Assembly (NCBI RefSeq): GCF_000761215.1
Contig: NZ_CP009438.1
Coordinates: 6,676,501-6,740,500 of the forward strand
Direction of reading: 5' to 3'
Length of the DNA: 64,000 nt
Origin: Streptomyces glaucescens
Lineage (GTDB): Bacteria > Actinomycetota > Actinomycetes > Streptomycetales > Streptomycetaceae
Positions within the stretch are counted from its first letter, which is position 1. Every line of letters begins with the position of its first letter. The notes below the pieces were generated by a model, which made no database searches, was not told where the DNA came from, and was given only the letters and a program-made list of their open reading frames with translations. Of the stretch, positions 1 through 7,479 are shown in pieces. Both the position numbers and the translations under genes were made by a program.

Positions 1-44
1 GGGAGTACAACGCCGTCCTGCTGGACTTCCTCAGCTCCCTGTAG
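1..44 (+). CDS. 3' end of an unidentified protein (partial)
   Basis: An open frame enters from the left edge and ends at a TAG at 42-44. The visible residues read EYNAVLLDFLSSL, a hydrophobic C-terminal helix of the kind that closes many alpha/beta hydrolases. That family call is only a guess from 13 residues. The last bases overlap the 3' end of the convergent permease gene. Confidence 0.45.
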   Translation, partial: EYNAVLLDFLSSL

Positions 45-1452
45 GAGCCGCCAGCTTGGAGTGCCGGTACGAGTAGGTGAAGTAGAGCACCAGCCCGACC
101 GCGAACCACACGGCGAACCGCACCCAGGTCTGCCACTGCAGGAACGTGATCAGCCAGATCGAGAACACCACGCCCACGGCCGGCACGAACGGCATCCACG
201 GCGTCCGGAAGGTGCGGGGCAGCTCCGGCTGCCGGTAGCGCAGCACGATCACCGCCACGCACACCACCACGAAGGCCAGCAGGATGCCGATGTTGGTCAG
301 CTCGGCCGCCTCGCCGATCGGCAGGAACCCGGCGATGGCGGCCGACGCCACCCCGACGATCCAGGTCACCCGGGTCGGCACGTGCCGGGTCGGGTGCGTC
401 TTGGCGAACCACGGCGGCAGCAGCCCGTCCCGGGACATGGCGAACCAGACCCGGGTGACCCCGAGCATGAACGTGAACATCACGGTGAGGATGCCGATGA
501 TCGCGCCCACCGCGATCACGTCCGCGAGCCCGGTCAGCCCCACCGACTTGAAGGCGGTGGAGAACCCGCTCTCCTTGTCGATCTCGCTGTAGTGCTGCAT
601 CCCGGTCAGCACCAGGCAGGCCGCCACGTACAGCACCATCGAGATGACCAGCGAGTAGATGATCGCCTTTGGCATGTGCCGCTGGGCGTCCTTCGACTCC
701 TCGGCCGCCGTCGACATCGCGTCGTAGCCGAACACCGCGAAGAACACGGTCGCGGCACCGGTGAAGGCACCGCTCACCCCGTAGGGGAAGAACGGGTTGT
801 AGTTCGACGTGTCGATGTGGAACACCCCGACGCCGATGACCAGCAGCACCACCAGCACCTTCAGCACCACGACCACCGTCTCGAAACGGGCCGCGTTCCG
901 GATGCCGAGCGTCAACAGGTAGGCGATCAGCAGACACAGCAGCGCCGCGAACAGGTCGATCCGGTGCCCTTCGCCGGTGCCCGGCGCCCCCAGCATCCAG
1001 GCGGGCAGATCGGCGCCCATCTCGTTCACCAGGAAGCTGAAGTAGCCGGAGATGCCGATCGCGACCACCGCCACGATCGCCGTGTACTCCAGCAGCAGGT
1101 CCCAGCCGATGAACCAGCCCGCCAGCTCGCCCAGCACCGCGTAGCCGTACGTGTAGGCGGAGCCCGCCTTCGGGATCAGCCCCGCGAACTCGGCGTACGA
1201 CAGCGCCGCCGCGGCGCTTGCCACACCGGCGATCAGGAACGAGACCAGCACCGCCGGCCCCGCCGTGCCGTTGGCGACCGTGCCCGCGAGCGTGAAGATG
1301 CCCGCGCCGATGATGCCGCCGACCCCGATCGCGGTCAGCTGCCCCAGTCCCAGGGAGCGGTCGAGGCGGGTGCCCTCGCCGACCTCCGTCTCCTCGATGT
1401 GTTCGATGGGTTTGCGGCGGAGAACCCCTTCGCCCGCCCGGAGCCCGGCCAT
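31..1452 (-). CDS. APC-family amino acid permease (cationic amino acid transporter type)
   Basis: This is a 473-residue polytopic membrane protein of the amino acid/polyamine/organocation superfamily, closest in feel to the CAT/YfnA group. A cytoplasmic N-terminus of about 35 residues precedes about twelve hydrophobic segments. The first carries GIIGAGIF (residues 46-53), the helix-1 signature that binds the substrate backbone. The frame is open 15 codons further upstream (to 1497), but the ATG at 1452 has a good ribosome site (GAGGTGAG) about 5 bases ahead, so it is preferred. It probably takes up an amino acid by proton symport; the substrate cannot be read from sequence. The gene stands alone, with its own 105-base gap to the next gene. 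Confidence 0.88.
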   Translation of the reverse strand: MAGLRAGEGVLRRKPIEHIEETEVGEGTRLDRSLGLGQLTAIGVGGIIGAGIFTLAGTVANGTAGPAVLVSFLIAGVASAAAALSYAEFAGLIPKAGSAYTYGYAVLGELAGWFIGWDLLLEYTAIVAVVAIGISGYFSFLVNEMGADLPAWMLGAPGTGEGHRIDLFAALLCLLIAYLLTLGIRNAARFETVVVVLKVLVVLLVIGVGVFHIDTSNYNPFFPYGVSGAFTGAATVFFAVFGYDAMSTAAEESKDAQRHMPKAIIYSLVISMVLYVAACLVLTGMQHYSEIDKESGFSTAFKSVGLTGLADVIAVGAIIGILTVMFTFMLGVTRVWFAMSRDGLLPPWFAKTHPTRHVPTRVTWIVGVASAAIAGFLPIGEAAELTNIGILLAFVVVCVAVIVLRYRQPELPRTFRTPWMPFVPAVGVVFSIWLITFLQWQTWVRFAVWFAVGLVLYFTYSYRHSKLAAPTGS

Positions 1453-1602
1453 GCGCCTCACCTCTTCGCGATCGGCAAACGGCTGACGGCGGATCATGAT
1501 GACTCAGCCGACGACCCGAGGGAAGACGCCACGCACGGCGGACCGGGCAGGAAGCCACGGAAGAGGCGCGGACAGGGACGTCCCCGCGGCGAACGGCGGA
1601 GG

Positions 1603-2064
1603 CTACGGCACCACCGTCACCGGCCAGCGCCCCGCCTTGACCAGCCGCACCGCGACCGAGCCCACGATCCGGTGGCCCGCCTGCTCGGAAGCGCCGACGA
1701 CCACCGCGTCGGCCTTCAGCTCGTCCGCCGCCTTCACCAGCCCGTAGAAGGGGTCGCCGTGGAAGGTGTGGAACTCCCACCGCACCTCGAAGATCCCCTT
1801 GACCCGCTCGGCCGCCTCACGGATCTGCGCCACCAGGTCCTCGGCGATCTCGTCGGTGGTGACGGCGACCGGCGCCCCGAGCGCCGCGCCCGCCGCCTGC
1901 ACCGGCTGCACGTACACCACCGCGAGCAGCGCGCGCTGCCGCCGGGCCAGCCCGCTCGCGTAGGCCGCCGCCCGCAGCGAGGAGTCCGAGCCGTCCACGC
2001 CCACCAGGACGACCTTCGGCCCGTCCGTGCCCCGTTCGAACCGGTACGAGTGCTGTTCCGTCAC
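1603..2064 (-). CDS. universal stress protein, UspA family
   Basis: The product is 153 residues, the length of a single Usp domain. It opens with a beta strand and loop (VVLVGVDGSDSSLRAA) typical of ATP-binding Usp proteins. Near the C-terminus it has VVVGASEQAGHRIVGSVAVRL, which fits the G-x2-G-x9-G-(S/T) nucleotide-binding pattern with Gln and Gly-His inserts often seen in actinobacterial members. It is a cytoplasmic dimer probably induced by stress or stasis; the partner process is unknown. It lies beside the amino acid permease on the same strand, but the gap of about 150 bases leaves co-transcription uncertain. Confidence 0.85.
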   Translation of the reverse strand: MTEQHSYRFERGTDGPKVVLVGVDGSDSSLRAAAYASGLARRQRALLAVVYVQPVQAAGAALGAPVAVTTDEIAEDLVAQIREAAERVKGIFEVRWEFHTFHGDPFYGLVKAADELKADAVVVGASEQAGHRIVGSVAVRLVKAGRWPVTVVP

Positions 2065-2212
2065 GGCCCGAGGCTACCGGAACCGGTGCTTCCCGCTCCC
2101 GGCGCGGGGGAGGACCGGCTCACGTCCCGGCATGCGCCGCACGGGTGGATTCCTGCCGCCGCACCGGTGCCGCCGTGGTGCGCCGGGTCCGGGCCGGGCG
2201 ACTGATGAGTGC

Positions 2213-3055
2213 ATGAAGAAGGATCAGTTGACCAGCCGGCGCCGGGCCCTGCTCGCCGGTGCCGCCGCGCTGGGCGCGGCCGGCGCCGCCGCCGGGCTGT
2301 TCGGCCTCGGCGCGGGCGAGGAGGCGGTCCGCGCCCCCGCCCCCGCCGCCCCCGGCCCCCCGGCACGGCGTCCGCTCAGGCCGTCGGCCTACCGCCTCCA
2401 GCCCCTGACCGGCTACGGACCGCCCCGGGCCGTGCCCGGCCGCCCCCCGGTCCGGCGCAGGCCGCTGCTCAGCGTGTCCGGCATCGGCCGCACCATGGTG
2501 CTCACCTTCGACGACGGACCCGACCCCCGCTACACCCCGGACATCCTGGACACCCTGCGCGCCTACGACGTGCGCGCGATGTTCTTCGTCTGCGGGGAGA
2601 TGGCCGCGGCCCACCCGCACCTGCTCGTGCGGATGGCCGACGAGGGCCACGTCGTCGGCAACCACACCTGGTCCCACCCGCTGCTCACCCGGCTCACCGG
2701 CGCCCGGATCCGCACCGAGATGGAGCGCACCTGCGACGTCATCGAGGACACCTACGGGGAGCGGCCCCGCTGGTTCCGCGCACCCTACGGCGCCTGGAAC
2801 CGGGCGGCCTTCCGCATCGGCGCCGAACTCGGCATGGAACCCCTCGCCTGGACCGTCGACACCCTGGACTGGACGGAACCCGGCACCCGCACGATCGTCG
2901 ACCGGGTGGCCGACGGGGCCGCCCCCGGGGTGGTGGTGCTCTCCCACGACGCCGGCGGCGACCGTTCGCAGAGCGTGCGGGCGCTGCGCTCCTATCTGCC
3001 GGAGCTGCTGGACGCGGGCTACCGCATCACCGTGCCCAGCCGCCTCCAGGTCTGA
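2213..3055 (+). CDS. secreted polysaccharide deacetylase (NodB domain)
   Basis: The 280-residue product has a twin-arginine-like leader (SRRRALLAG, residues 8-16, then an alanine-rich hydrophobic stretch to about 33), a proline-rich linker to about residue 85, and a complete NodB domain. The five carbohydrate esterase 4 motifs are visible: LTFDDGPDP with the Asp pair at 100-101, HTWSHP supplying the metal-binding His 151 and 155, RAPYGAWN, the tryptophan-containing AWTVDTLDW, and VVLSHDAGG. It should remove N-acetyl groups from peptidoglycan or another N-acetylglucosamine polymer outside the cell. The frame is open further upstream, but the ATG at 2213 gives the export signal directly. It converges with the sortase gene. 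Confidence 0.88.
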   Translation: MKKDQLTSRRRALLAGAAALGAAGAAAGLFGLGAGEEAVRAPAPAAPGPPARRPLRPSAYRLQPLTGYGPPRAVPGRPPVRRRPLLSVSGIGRTMVLTFDDGPDPRYTPDILDTLRAYDVRAMFFVCGEMAAAHPHLLVRMADEGHVVGNHTWSHPLLTRLTGARIRTEMERTCDVIEDTYGERPRWFRAPYGAWNRAAFRIGAELGMEPLAWTVDTLDWTEPGTRTIVDRVADGAAPGVVVLSHDAGGDRSQSVRALRSYLPELLDAGYRITVPSRLQV

Positions 3056-3085
3056 CGACCGGCGCCCGCCGGGCCGGGGCCCGCC

Positions 3086-3760
3086 TCAGCGGACCTCGAC
3101 CAGGCGGGCGAACGCGACCACGTTGCCGTTGTAGCCGTTCTGCTGCGAGAAACCGCCTCCGCAGGTGATGACCCGCAGTTCCGGGGCGCCCTTGGAGGCG
3201 TACACGCGGTCCCCGGGGAAGTTGTTCTTGTCGAAGACCTCGATGCCGTAGATCTCGAACACGGCGGTCTTCCCGTCCCCGCGGCCGATCTCGACGTGAT
3301 GTCCCTGCTTCAGCGCGCCGAGACCGTAGAAGACGGCGGGTCCCTGCTTGTTGTCGACATGGCCGACGACGACGGCCGTGCCCTTCTCGCCGGGCGACAC
3401 GGCGCCGGTGAACCAGCCCGCCAGGTTCGGGTCCTCCGGTGGCGGGGCGTCCACCCAGCCCTCCGCGTCCAGGCCGACCGGGATCACGGGCGCGTCGACC
3501 TGGATGGCCGGGATCCGCACCCGGTCCGGCACGGCGTACGGCAGCGGCTGCACGGCCTGTCCGAACGTGTCGCGCACGACGGCGCTGTCCGCGGCCGCCG
3601 CCGACGCGGGCTGGGGCGGGCCCACGTCGAACTCCCCCGAACCGTTCCGGATGAGCGCGAGACCCGTCAGCAGAACAAGCGCTATCACGCCCCACGGGGC
3701 GCGCTTCTTCCGCCGCTCCTCCGCTTCGGCCAGCTCGGCGGACAGCTCGGACGCAGACAT
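3086..3760 (-). CDS. class F sortase
   Basis: This 224-residue protein has a charged N-terminus, one membrane anchor (residues 23-37) and an extracellular sortase barrel. The catalytic triad is visible: His 134 in VVVGHVDN, Cys 200 in LRVITCGG, and probably Arg 219 in AFARL near the C-terminus. The short single-anchor architecture and the motifs fit the actinobacterial class F group (SrtF) rather than class E. Sortases cleave a C-terminal sorting signal and transfer the protein to a cell-wall or other amine acceptor. Two secreted proteins with C-terminal membrane tails lie next to it (4096 and 5580) and are candidate substrates, although neither has a canonical LPXTG or LAXTG. The ribosome site AAAGGGGAT is well placed. 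Confidence 0.87.
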   Translation of the reverse strand: MSASELSAELAEAEERRKKRAPWGVIALVLLTGLALIRNGSGEFDVGPPQPASAAAADSAVVRDTFGQAVQPLPYAVPDRVRIPAIQVDAPVIPVGLDAEGWVDAPPPEDPNLAGWFTGAVSPGEKGTAVVVGHVDNKQGPAVFYGLGALKQGHHVEIGRGDGKTAVFEIYGIEVFDKNNFPGDRVYASKGAPELRVITCGGGFSQQNGYNGNVVAFARLVEVR

Positions 3761-4095
3761 TCGCCATCCCCTTTCGACGCGGCCGTCGCCACGTCAATTC
3801 GCGCTTACGAGAACGCTAAATGCCGTCCGCGGAAGCGGCGACGGGTCAACGGCGAACGGGTGGTGCCCGAGACGGGCAGGTGCGCCATCCGAGTTGCCCT
3901 GAGCAGGAATTTTCTGACGGTCCGTGACCTGCGGCGATATCCGATTGTGTGGTTTTCTTCCGGCGTGTTGCCTCACCAGGACGGACCATTGCCGAAATGC
4001 GGGTCCTCGCGGGGCGACTGAGGGTCTTTCCCGGGAGGCGCTTTCTCGCCGATCGACCGGGGACGGGCCCCGGGGCGTCTTCCGCGGAGGATCAC
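3761..4095. other. 335-bp divergent promoter region between the sortase and the glycine-rich protein gene
   Basis: No convincing gene is present. The middle (about 3800-3970) is noticeably richer in A and T than its surroundings, as expected for divergent promoters. A GAGGATC ribosome site sits just before the ATG at 4096. I could not assign a -35/-10 pair with confidence on either strand. Confidence 0.5.
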
Positions 4096-4983
4096 ATGCG
4101 TAACTATCGTGCTCTGGCGGTCTCCGCTGCCGCGGTCGCCGCCCTCGGCCTCACGGCCCCGGAGGCCGTCGCGTGGGACGACACGAGCGGCAATTCAGGC
4201 GGGAACTCGGGCGGCATCTGGGGCGGGAACGGCAACGGGGGTGACGGCCAGGGCGGGAACGGGGGTGACGGCCAGGGTGGGGACGGGGGTGGCGGCCAGA
4301 GCGGCAACGGGGGCGGTCACGGCGGCCAGGGCGGGAACGGCGGCGGCAACGGCGGCCAGGGCGGGAACGGCGGCGGCAACGGGGGTGGGAACGGCGGCAA
4401 CTGGGGTGGGCACTGGGGCGGCGGTCAGGGCGGCAACGGTGGGGGTCAGGGCGGTAACGGTGGGGGCCAAGGTGGCAACGGCGGCGGCCAGGGCGGCAAC
4501 GGCGGTGGTCACGGTGGCAATGGTGGGGGTCAGGGCGGTAACGGCGGTGGTCAGGGCGGCAACGGCGGCCACCACGGCAAGTCGCCGAGCAACATCGTGG
4601 CCCTGCCCGGCGTGATCGCCCGCGGAGGACAGCTCACGATCACCGTCGACGGCTGCCCGCGCGGCGGCACGGCCACGTCCGCCGCCTTCCCGACGACGGC
4701 CCTCACCCCGGTCCACGGCACCAACCAGACCGCCCGGGGCACCGCCACCATCCACCCGAACGCCCGCCCCGGCTCCTACGACATCACGGTCCACTGCTCC
4801 GGCCGGACCCTCACCCGGCCGGCGGCCTTCACCGTCCTCGGCGGCGTCCGCGGCGGCATCGGGGGCAGCAGCTCCCACGGCGCCACGCCGGCCGACATCG
4901 CCATCGGCGGCGGGCTGGTCGCGGCGGCCGTCATCGGCGGCGGCGTGTTCTGGATGCGGCGCCGCTCCGAGAAGCGGATCTGA
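4096..4983 (+). CDS. secreted Gly/Asn-rich repeat protein with C-terminal membrane anchor
   Basis: The 295-residue product has three parts. A signal peptide (residues 1-26, cleavage after AVA) leads into a low-complexity segment of GG(N/Q/D/H)G units from about residue 34 to 160, much of it 7-residue GGNGGGQ repeats. A small two-cysteine domain of about 85 residues follows. The C-terminus has a glycine linker, a transmembrane helix and a basic tail (MRRRSEKRI). The two-cysteine domain matches that of the facing gene at 5062-5580 (GGQLTITVDGC and SYDITVHC against GGQVTLHAVGC and SYEIRFHC). It is probably displayed on the cell surface; the function is unknown. There is no LPXTG-like motif before the anchor, so sortase processing is uncertain. 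Confidence 0.78.
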   Translation: MRNYRALAVSAAAVAALGLTAPEAVAWDDTSGNSGGNSGGIWGGNGNGGDGQGGNGGDGQGGDGGGGQSGNGGGHGGQGGNGGGNGGQGGNGGGNGGGNGGNWGGHWGGGQGGNGGGQGGNGGGQGGNGGGQGGNGGGHGGNGGGQGGNGGGQGGNGGHHGKSPSNIVALPGVIARGGQLTITVDGCPRGGTATSAAFPTTALTPVHGTNQTARGTATIHPNARPGSYDITVHCSGRTLTRPAAFTVLGGVRGGIGGSSSHGATPADIAIGGGLVAAAVIGGGVFWMRRRSEKRI

Positions 4984-4998
4984 TCCGGGAGAGGTCCC

Positions 4999-5058
4999 GG
5001 CCGCCGCACACCCCACCCCTCGGACGGCACCGTCCGAGGGGTGGGGTGTGCGGCGGCC
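4999..5058. terminator. bidirectional terminator between convergent surface-protein genes
   Basis: A perfect inverted repeat has 29-base arms (4999-5027 and 5030-5058) around a 2-base centre. It begins 15 bases after one stop codon and ends 3 bases before the other. Its position and symmetry suit a factor-independent terminator for both strands, without the U-tract, as is usual in Streptomyces. Confidence 0.85.
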
Positions 5059-5061
5059 GTC

Positions 5062-5580
5062 TCAGGCGCCGTCGTCGCCGGTACGGCGGCGGGACAGGAG
5101 GTACGCGGCGCCGACCGAACCCGTGACGAGCAGGACGCCCAGCCCGGTCTCCCGCAGGTCGAACCCGGCGGCGGTGCCGCCCTCACCGGCGTGCGCGCCC
5201 CGGCTGGGCACGATGGGCGCGGGGGTGGGGGGACGGCTCGGCCGGCCGCCCGCGACGGTGACGTCCGACGTCCGCCAGAAGGTGCCGCAGTGGAACCTGA
5301 TCTCGTAACTGGCGCCCGCCTCGACGTCCCGGTCGACGACGGCCTTGGCGTGCGACTCGCCCTTGCGGATGACGACGTCCTCGAAGATGCCCGAGCTGAT
5401 GCGGACGTCCGTGGCGCAGCCGACGGCGTGGAGTGTCACCTGGCCGCCGGCCGGGATGGTCCGGGGCAGCACGGTGCCCTGGAAACCGGTCTCGTCACCG
5501 CGCGCGTGCGCGGCGGGAGCGGTGAGGCCGAGGGCGGTGAGGCCCAGCAGTGCGGCCGAGGCGACGCGTATCGCGCGCAT
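5062..5580 (-). CDS. secreted two-cysteine protein with LRETG sorting-like signal
   Basis: This 172-residue protein has a signal peptide (cleavage after AHA, residue 26) and a compact domain with Cys 55 and Cys 98. A proline-rich linker (residues 113-127) and a C-terminal tripartite tail follow: LRETG (142-146), a hydrophobic helix, and RRR (164-166). That layout is the classic order of a sortase substrate, with Pro of LPXTG replaced by Arg. The domain is homologous to the C-terminal part of the glycine-rich protein at 4096, so the two are probably duplicates. With the class F sortase about 1.3 kb away, it is the best local substrate candidate. The function of the domain is unknown. Confidence 0.78.
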   Translation of the reverse strand: MRAIRVASAALLGLTALGLTAPAAHARGDETGFQGTVLPRTIPAGGQVTLHAVGCATDVRISSGIFEDVVIRKGESHAKAVVDRDVEAGASYEIRFHCGTFWRTSDVTVAGGRPSRPPTPAPIVPSRGAHAGEGGTAAGFDLRETGLGVLLVTGSVGAAYLLSRRRTGDDGA

Positions 5581-5805
5581 GGTGAATCCTCCGGTCCCCG
5601 AGGAGCAGCCGCGGACCTTCTCCGCTCACGCCAGAAATGCACCTCGGTGACCGAAACGCTAGGAATGCCGGTGCGAGGGCGCGATCGCAGGCGCGCGAAC
5701 GGGTCACGCGGATGGGCCGCTCGGGGGAACCGCGTTCCCTCCGCCGGGGGACGGAACCGGCGTGGCGGCGGCCTTCGGCCGAGTGCACGGATCCAGGGGA
5801 CCCCG

Positions 5806-6570
5806 TCAGCGTCCGGCGTCCGGGAACAGGTCGAGGAACGGTTCCGCCGTCGCCGTGATGCCCCGGCTGTAGGGCGCGTCGAAGTCCCAGATGAGGAACA
5901 GCATGAAGGCGATCAGCGCGGAGAACAGCACGGCGAGGATCAGTTCCCGGGGAGTGCGCCGGATCTGCAGGGCGAGGATCATTCCGATGGTGATCACGGC
6001 CCCGGTGATCAGGCCGAACCACACCACGCCCGGCATGGTCGGCTCGGTCGAGTCCGCGCGGGCGTTGCGCGCCTGGTCGGCGACGCTGATCTGGTCGATG
6101 AGCGGCTGGTAGGCCTGCGCCTCGAAATCGTCGCGCGGCTCGTAGTCGGTGAGGTCCACGCGGATGCGCCGCATCAGCTCGTCGCCGCGCTCGGTCACCG
6201 TGCCCTGGTCGGCCATCGCCTTCCACTCGGTGGTGACGACGTGTCCGACGTAGGTGTTGACATCCTCCCGGATCCGCTCGCGGACCTCGGGCGGATAGAC
6301 CCGTACCCGCTCCGAGATCTCGTGCAGGGCCTGGGCCTCGGTGCGCACGTGGTCCTCCGCGGCGCCGCGCGCCTCCCAGACGCCCGCGATGGCCAGGCCC
6401 AGGACGATGGCGTAGATCACACCGATCCACATCGTCATGTACTCGATGACGTCCGGCGTCTCGCTGGGATCCTCGTCTTCGCGCGCGGCGCGATGGCGTA
6501 CGAGGGTGATGGCGACCACCACCACGCAGGCGGCCACCATCGCGAGGGTGAGAACAAGCCATTCCGGCAA
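5806..6570 (-). CDS. DUF4239 (bestrophin-like) membrane protein
   Basis: The 254-residue product has two hydrophobic segments at the N-terminus (residues about 3-23 and 46-64), a charged helical middle portion, and two more at the C-terminus (about 180-200 and 208-228). This arrangement is that of DUF4239 proteins, sometimes called bestrophin-like and suspected to be ion channels, though this has not been shown for this family. The gene starts 15 bases after the stop of the proline-rich protein gene, so the two are probably co-transcribed and may work together in the membrane. Confidence 0.8.
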   Translation of the reverse strand: MPEWLVLTLAMVAACVVVVAITLVRHRAAREDEDPSETPDVIEYMTMWIGVIYAIVLGLAIAGVWEARGAAEDHVRTEAQALHEISERVRVYPPEVRERIREDVNTYVGHVVTTEWKAMADQGTVTERGDELMRRIRVDLTDYEPRDDFEAQAYQPLIDQISVADQARNARADSTEPTMPGVVWFGLITGAVITIGMILALQIRRTPRELILAVLFSALIAFMLFLIWDFDAPYSRGITATAEPFLDLFPDAGR

Positions 6571-6585
6571 CGGATTCCTCCAGGG

Positions 6586-7224
6586 TCAGCGTGGACGCAG
6601 CGCGGCGACGGCGAGCACCGCGGGGACGGTGATGAGCAGGACGTAGGTGACCGGCGAGGGAGCGTGCCGGATCTGCCGCTGACGCGGCGAGGCGCGATAC
6701 TCCGGATAGGTCACCGGGGTCGCGGAGGGGCGCGGAGCGGGCTTCGGGGCCGGACTGGGGGGCGTGGGAGGAGGCGCCGGTGCGGGTGGTGGGGGCGGCG
6801 TGGGCCGGGTGACCGGCGGGGCCGGAGGTGGCTGGGGCGCCGGCGGAGGTGCCGGCCGCGGCGGTGGCGGGGTGGGCTTCGGCGGCGGCTTCGGTGTGGG
6901 GGCCGGAGGGGGCGGCGGTTTCGGCGGAGGCGGCTGGGGAGTGGGCGTCGGGGGCGGGGTCGGCGTGGGTGTCGGAGTGGGGGTGGGCGTCGGTGTCGGT
7001 GTCGGTGTCGGGGTCGGTGTGGGGGTCGGGGTCGGGCACGTGAGACTTCCCGCGACCGACACCGCCTCCGCGCCGCCCGGCCCGGTCGACGCCCAGGCGC
7101 AGGCATCGGCGACCGCGACACCGGCCGGCGCGCCGACGAGGGCCCACGTCAGCGCCGTCAGGGTGAGAGCCCTCGCGGTCACGGGTAAACGGGTCGGTTC
7201 GGATCCATGCACGCCGGAGATCAT
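6586..7224 (-). CDS. proline-rich (TP repeat) exported membrane protein
   Basis: This 212-residue protein starts with an export signal (residues about 15-42), then a short cysteine-containing segment. A run of about a dozen Thr-Pro units follows, then a long Pro/Lys/Ala-rich stretch to about residue 165 and a single C-terminal membrane helix ending in LRPR. It should be anchored at the C-terminus with an extended, wall-spanning region outside. The frame is open to 7452, but the ATG at 7224 places the signal sequence correctly; a GTG nine bases downstream is an alternative start. No enzymatic domain is visible. It lies directly upstream of the DUF4239 gene on the same strand. Confidence 0.65.
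   Translation of the reverse strand: MISGVHGSEPTRLPVTARALTLTALTWALVGAPAGVAVADACAWASTGPGGAEAVSVAGSLTCPTPTPTPTPTPTPTPTPTPTPTPTPTPPPTPTPQPPPPKPPPPPAPTPKPPPKPTPPPPRPAPPPAPQPPPAPPVTRPTPPPPPAPAPPPTPPSPAPKPAPRPSATPVTYPEYRASPRQRQIRHAPSPVTYVLLITVPAVLAVAALRPR
6953..7036. repeat. hexanucleotide coding microsatellite (Thr-Pro codons)
   Basis: A near-continuous run of 6-base units (GTCGGG, GTCGGT, GTGGGG on the plus strand) encodes the Thr-Pro tract of the proline-rich protein on the minus strand. Such short-unit repeats can change copy number by slippage in steps of two residues without shifting the frame. Confidence 0.7.
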
Positions 7225-7479
7225 GAGGCCTGCCCGGCACCGGCACGCCGAGACGCCGGAGATATGACACGAAGGAGGGAAAAGGCCTTGCGCGGGTTTG
7301 GACGCCGCCAGGTACCGCACCCGCGCATCACCCCGGACGGCCGCCCGGGCCCGGCCCGCCCGGGAAGAAATCCGCCCGTCCGTTGAACGCACCCCCCGCC
7401 TCCGCCCGTACCCCCTGTCGAGCGGCGGCGCAGCAGGGCGCTGTGACTGCAAGAGCCTTGTGACGATGGGGAGTTGACA

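Noticed and set aside
61..2205. Long plus-strand open frames across the permease, stress-protein and many other genes
   Set aside because: They are the expected stop-free shadows in GC-rich DNA. They are Arg/His/Pro-rich and show no family motifs, while the opposite or other frame has clear ones.
4425..4570. Regular repeats that look like an array
   Set aside because: They are 21-base in-frame codon repeats (GGNGGGQ) of the glycine-rich protein, not CRISPR; there are no unique spacers.
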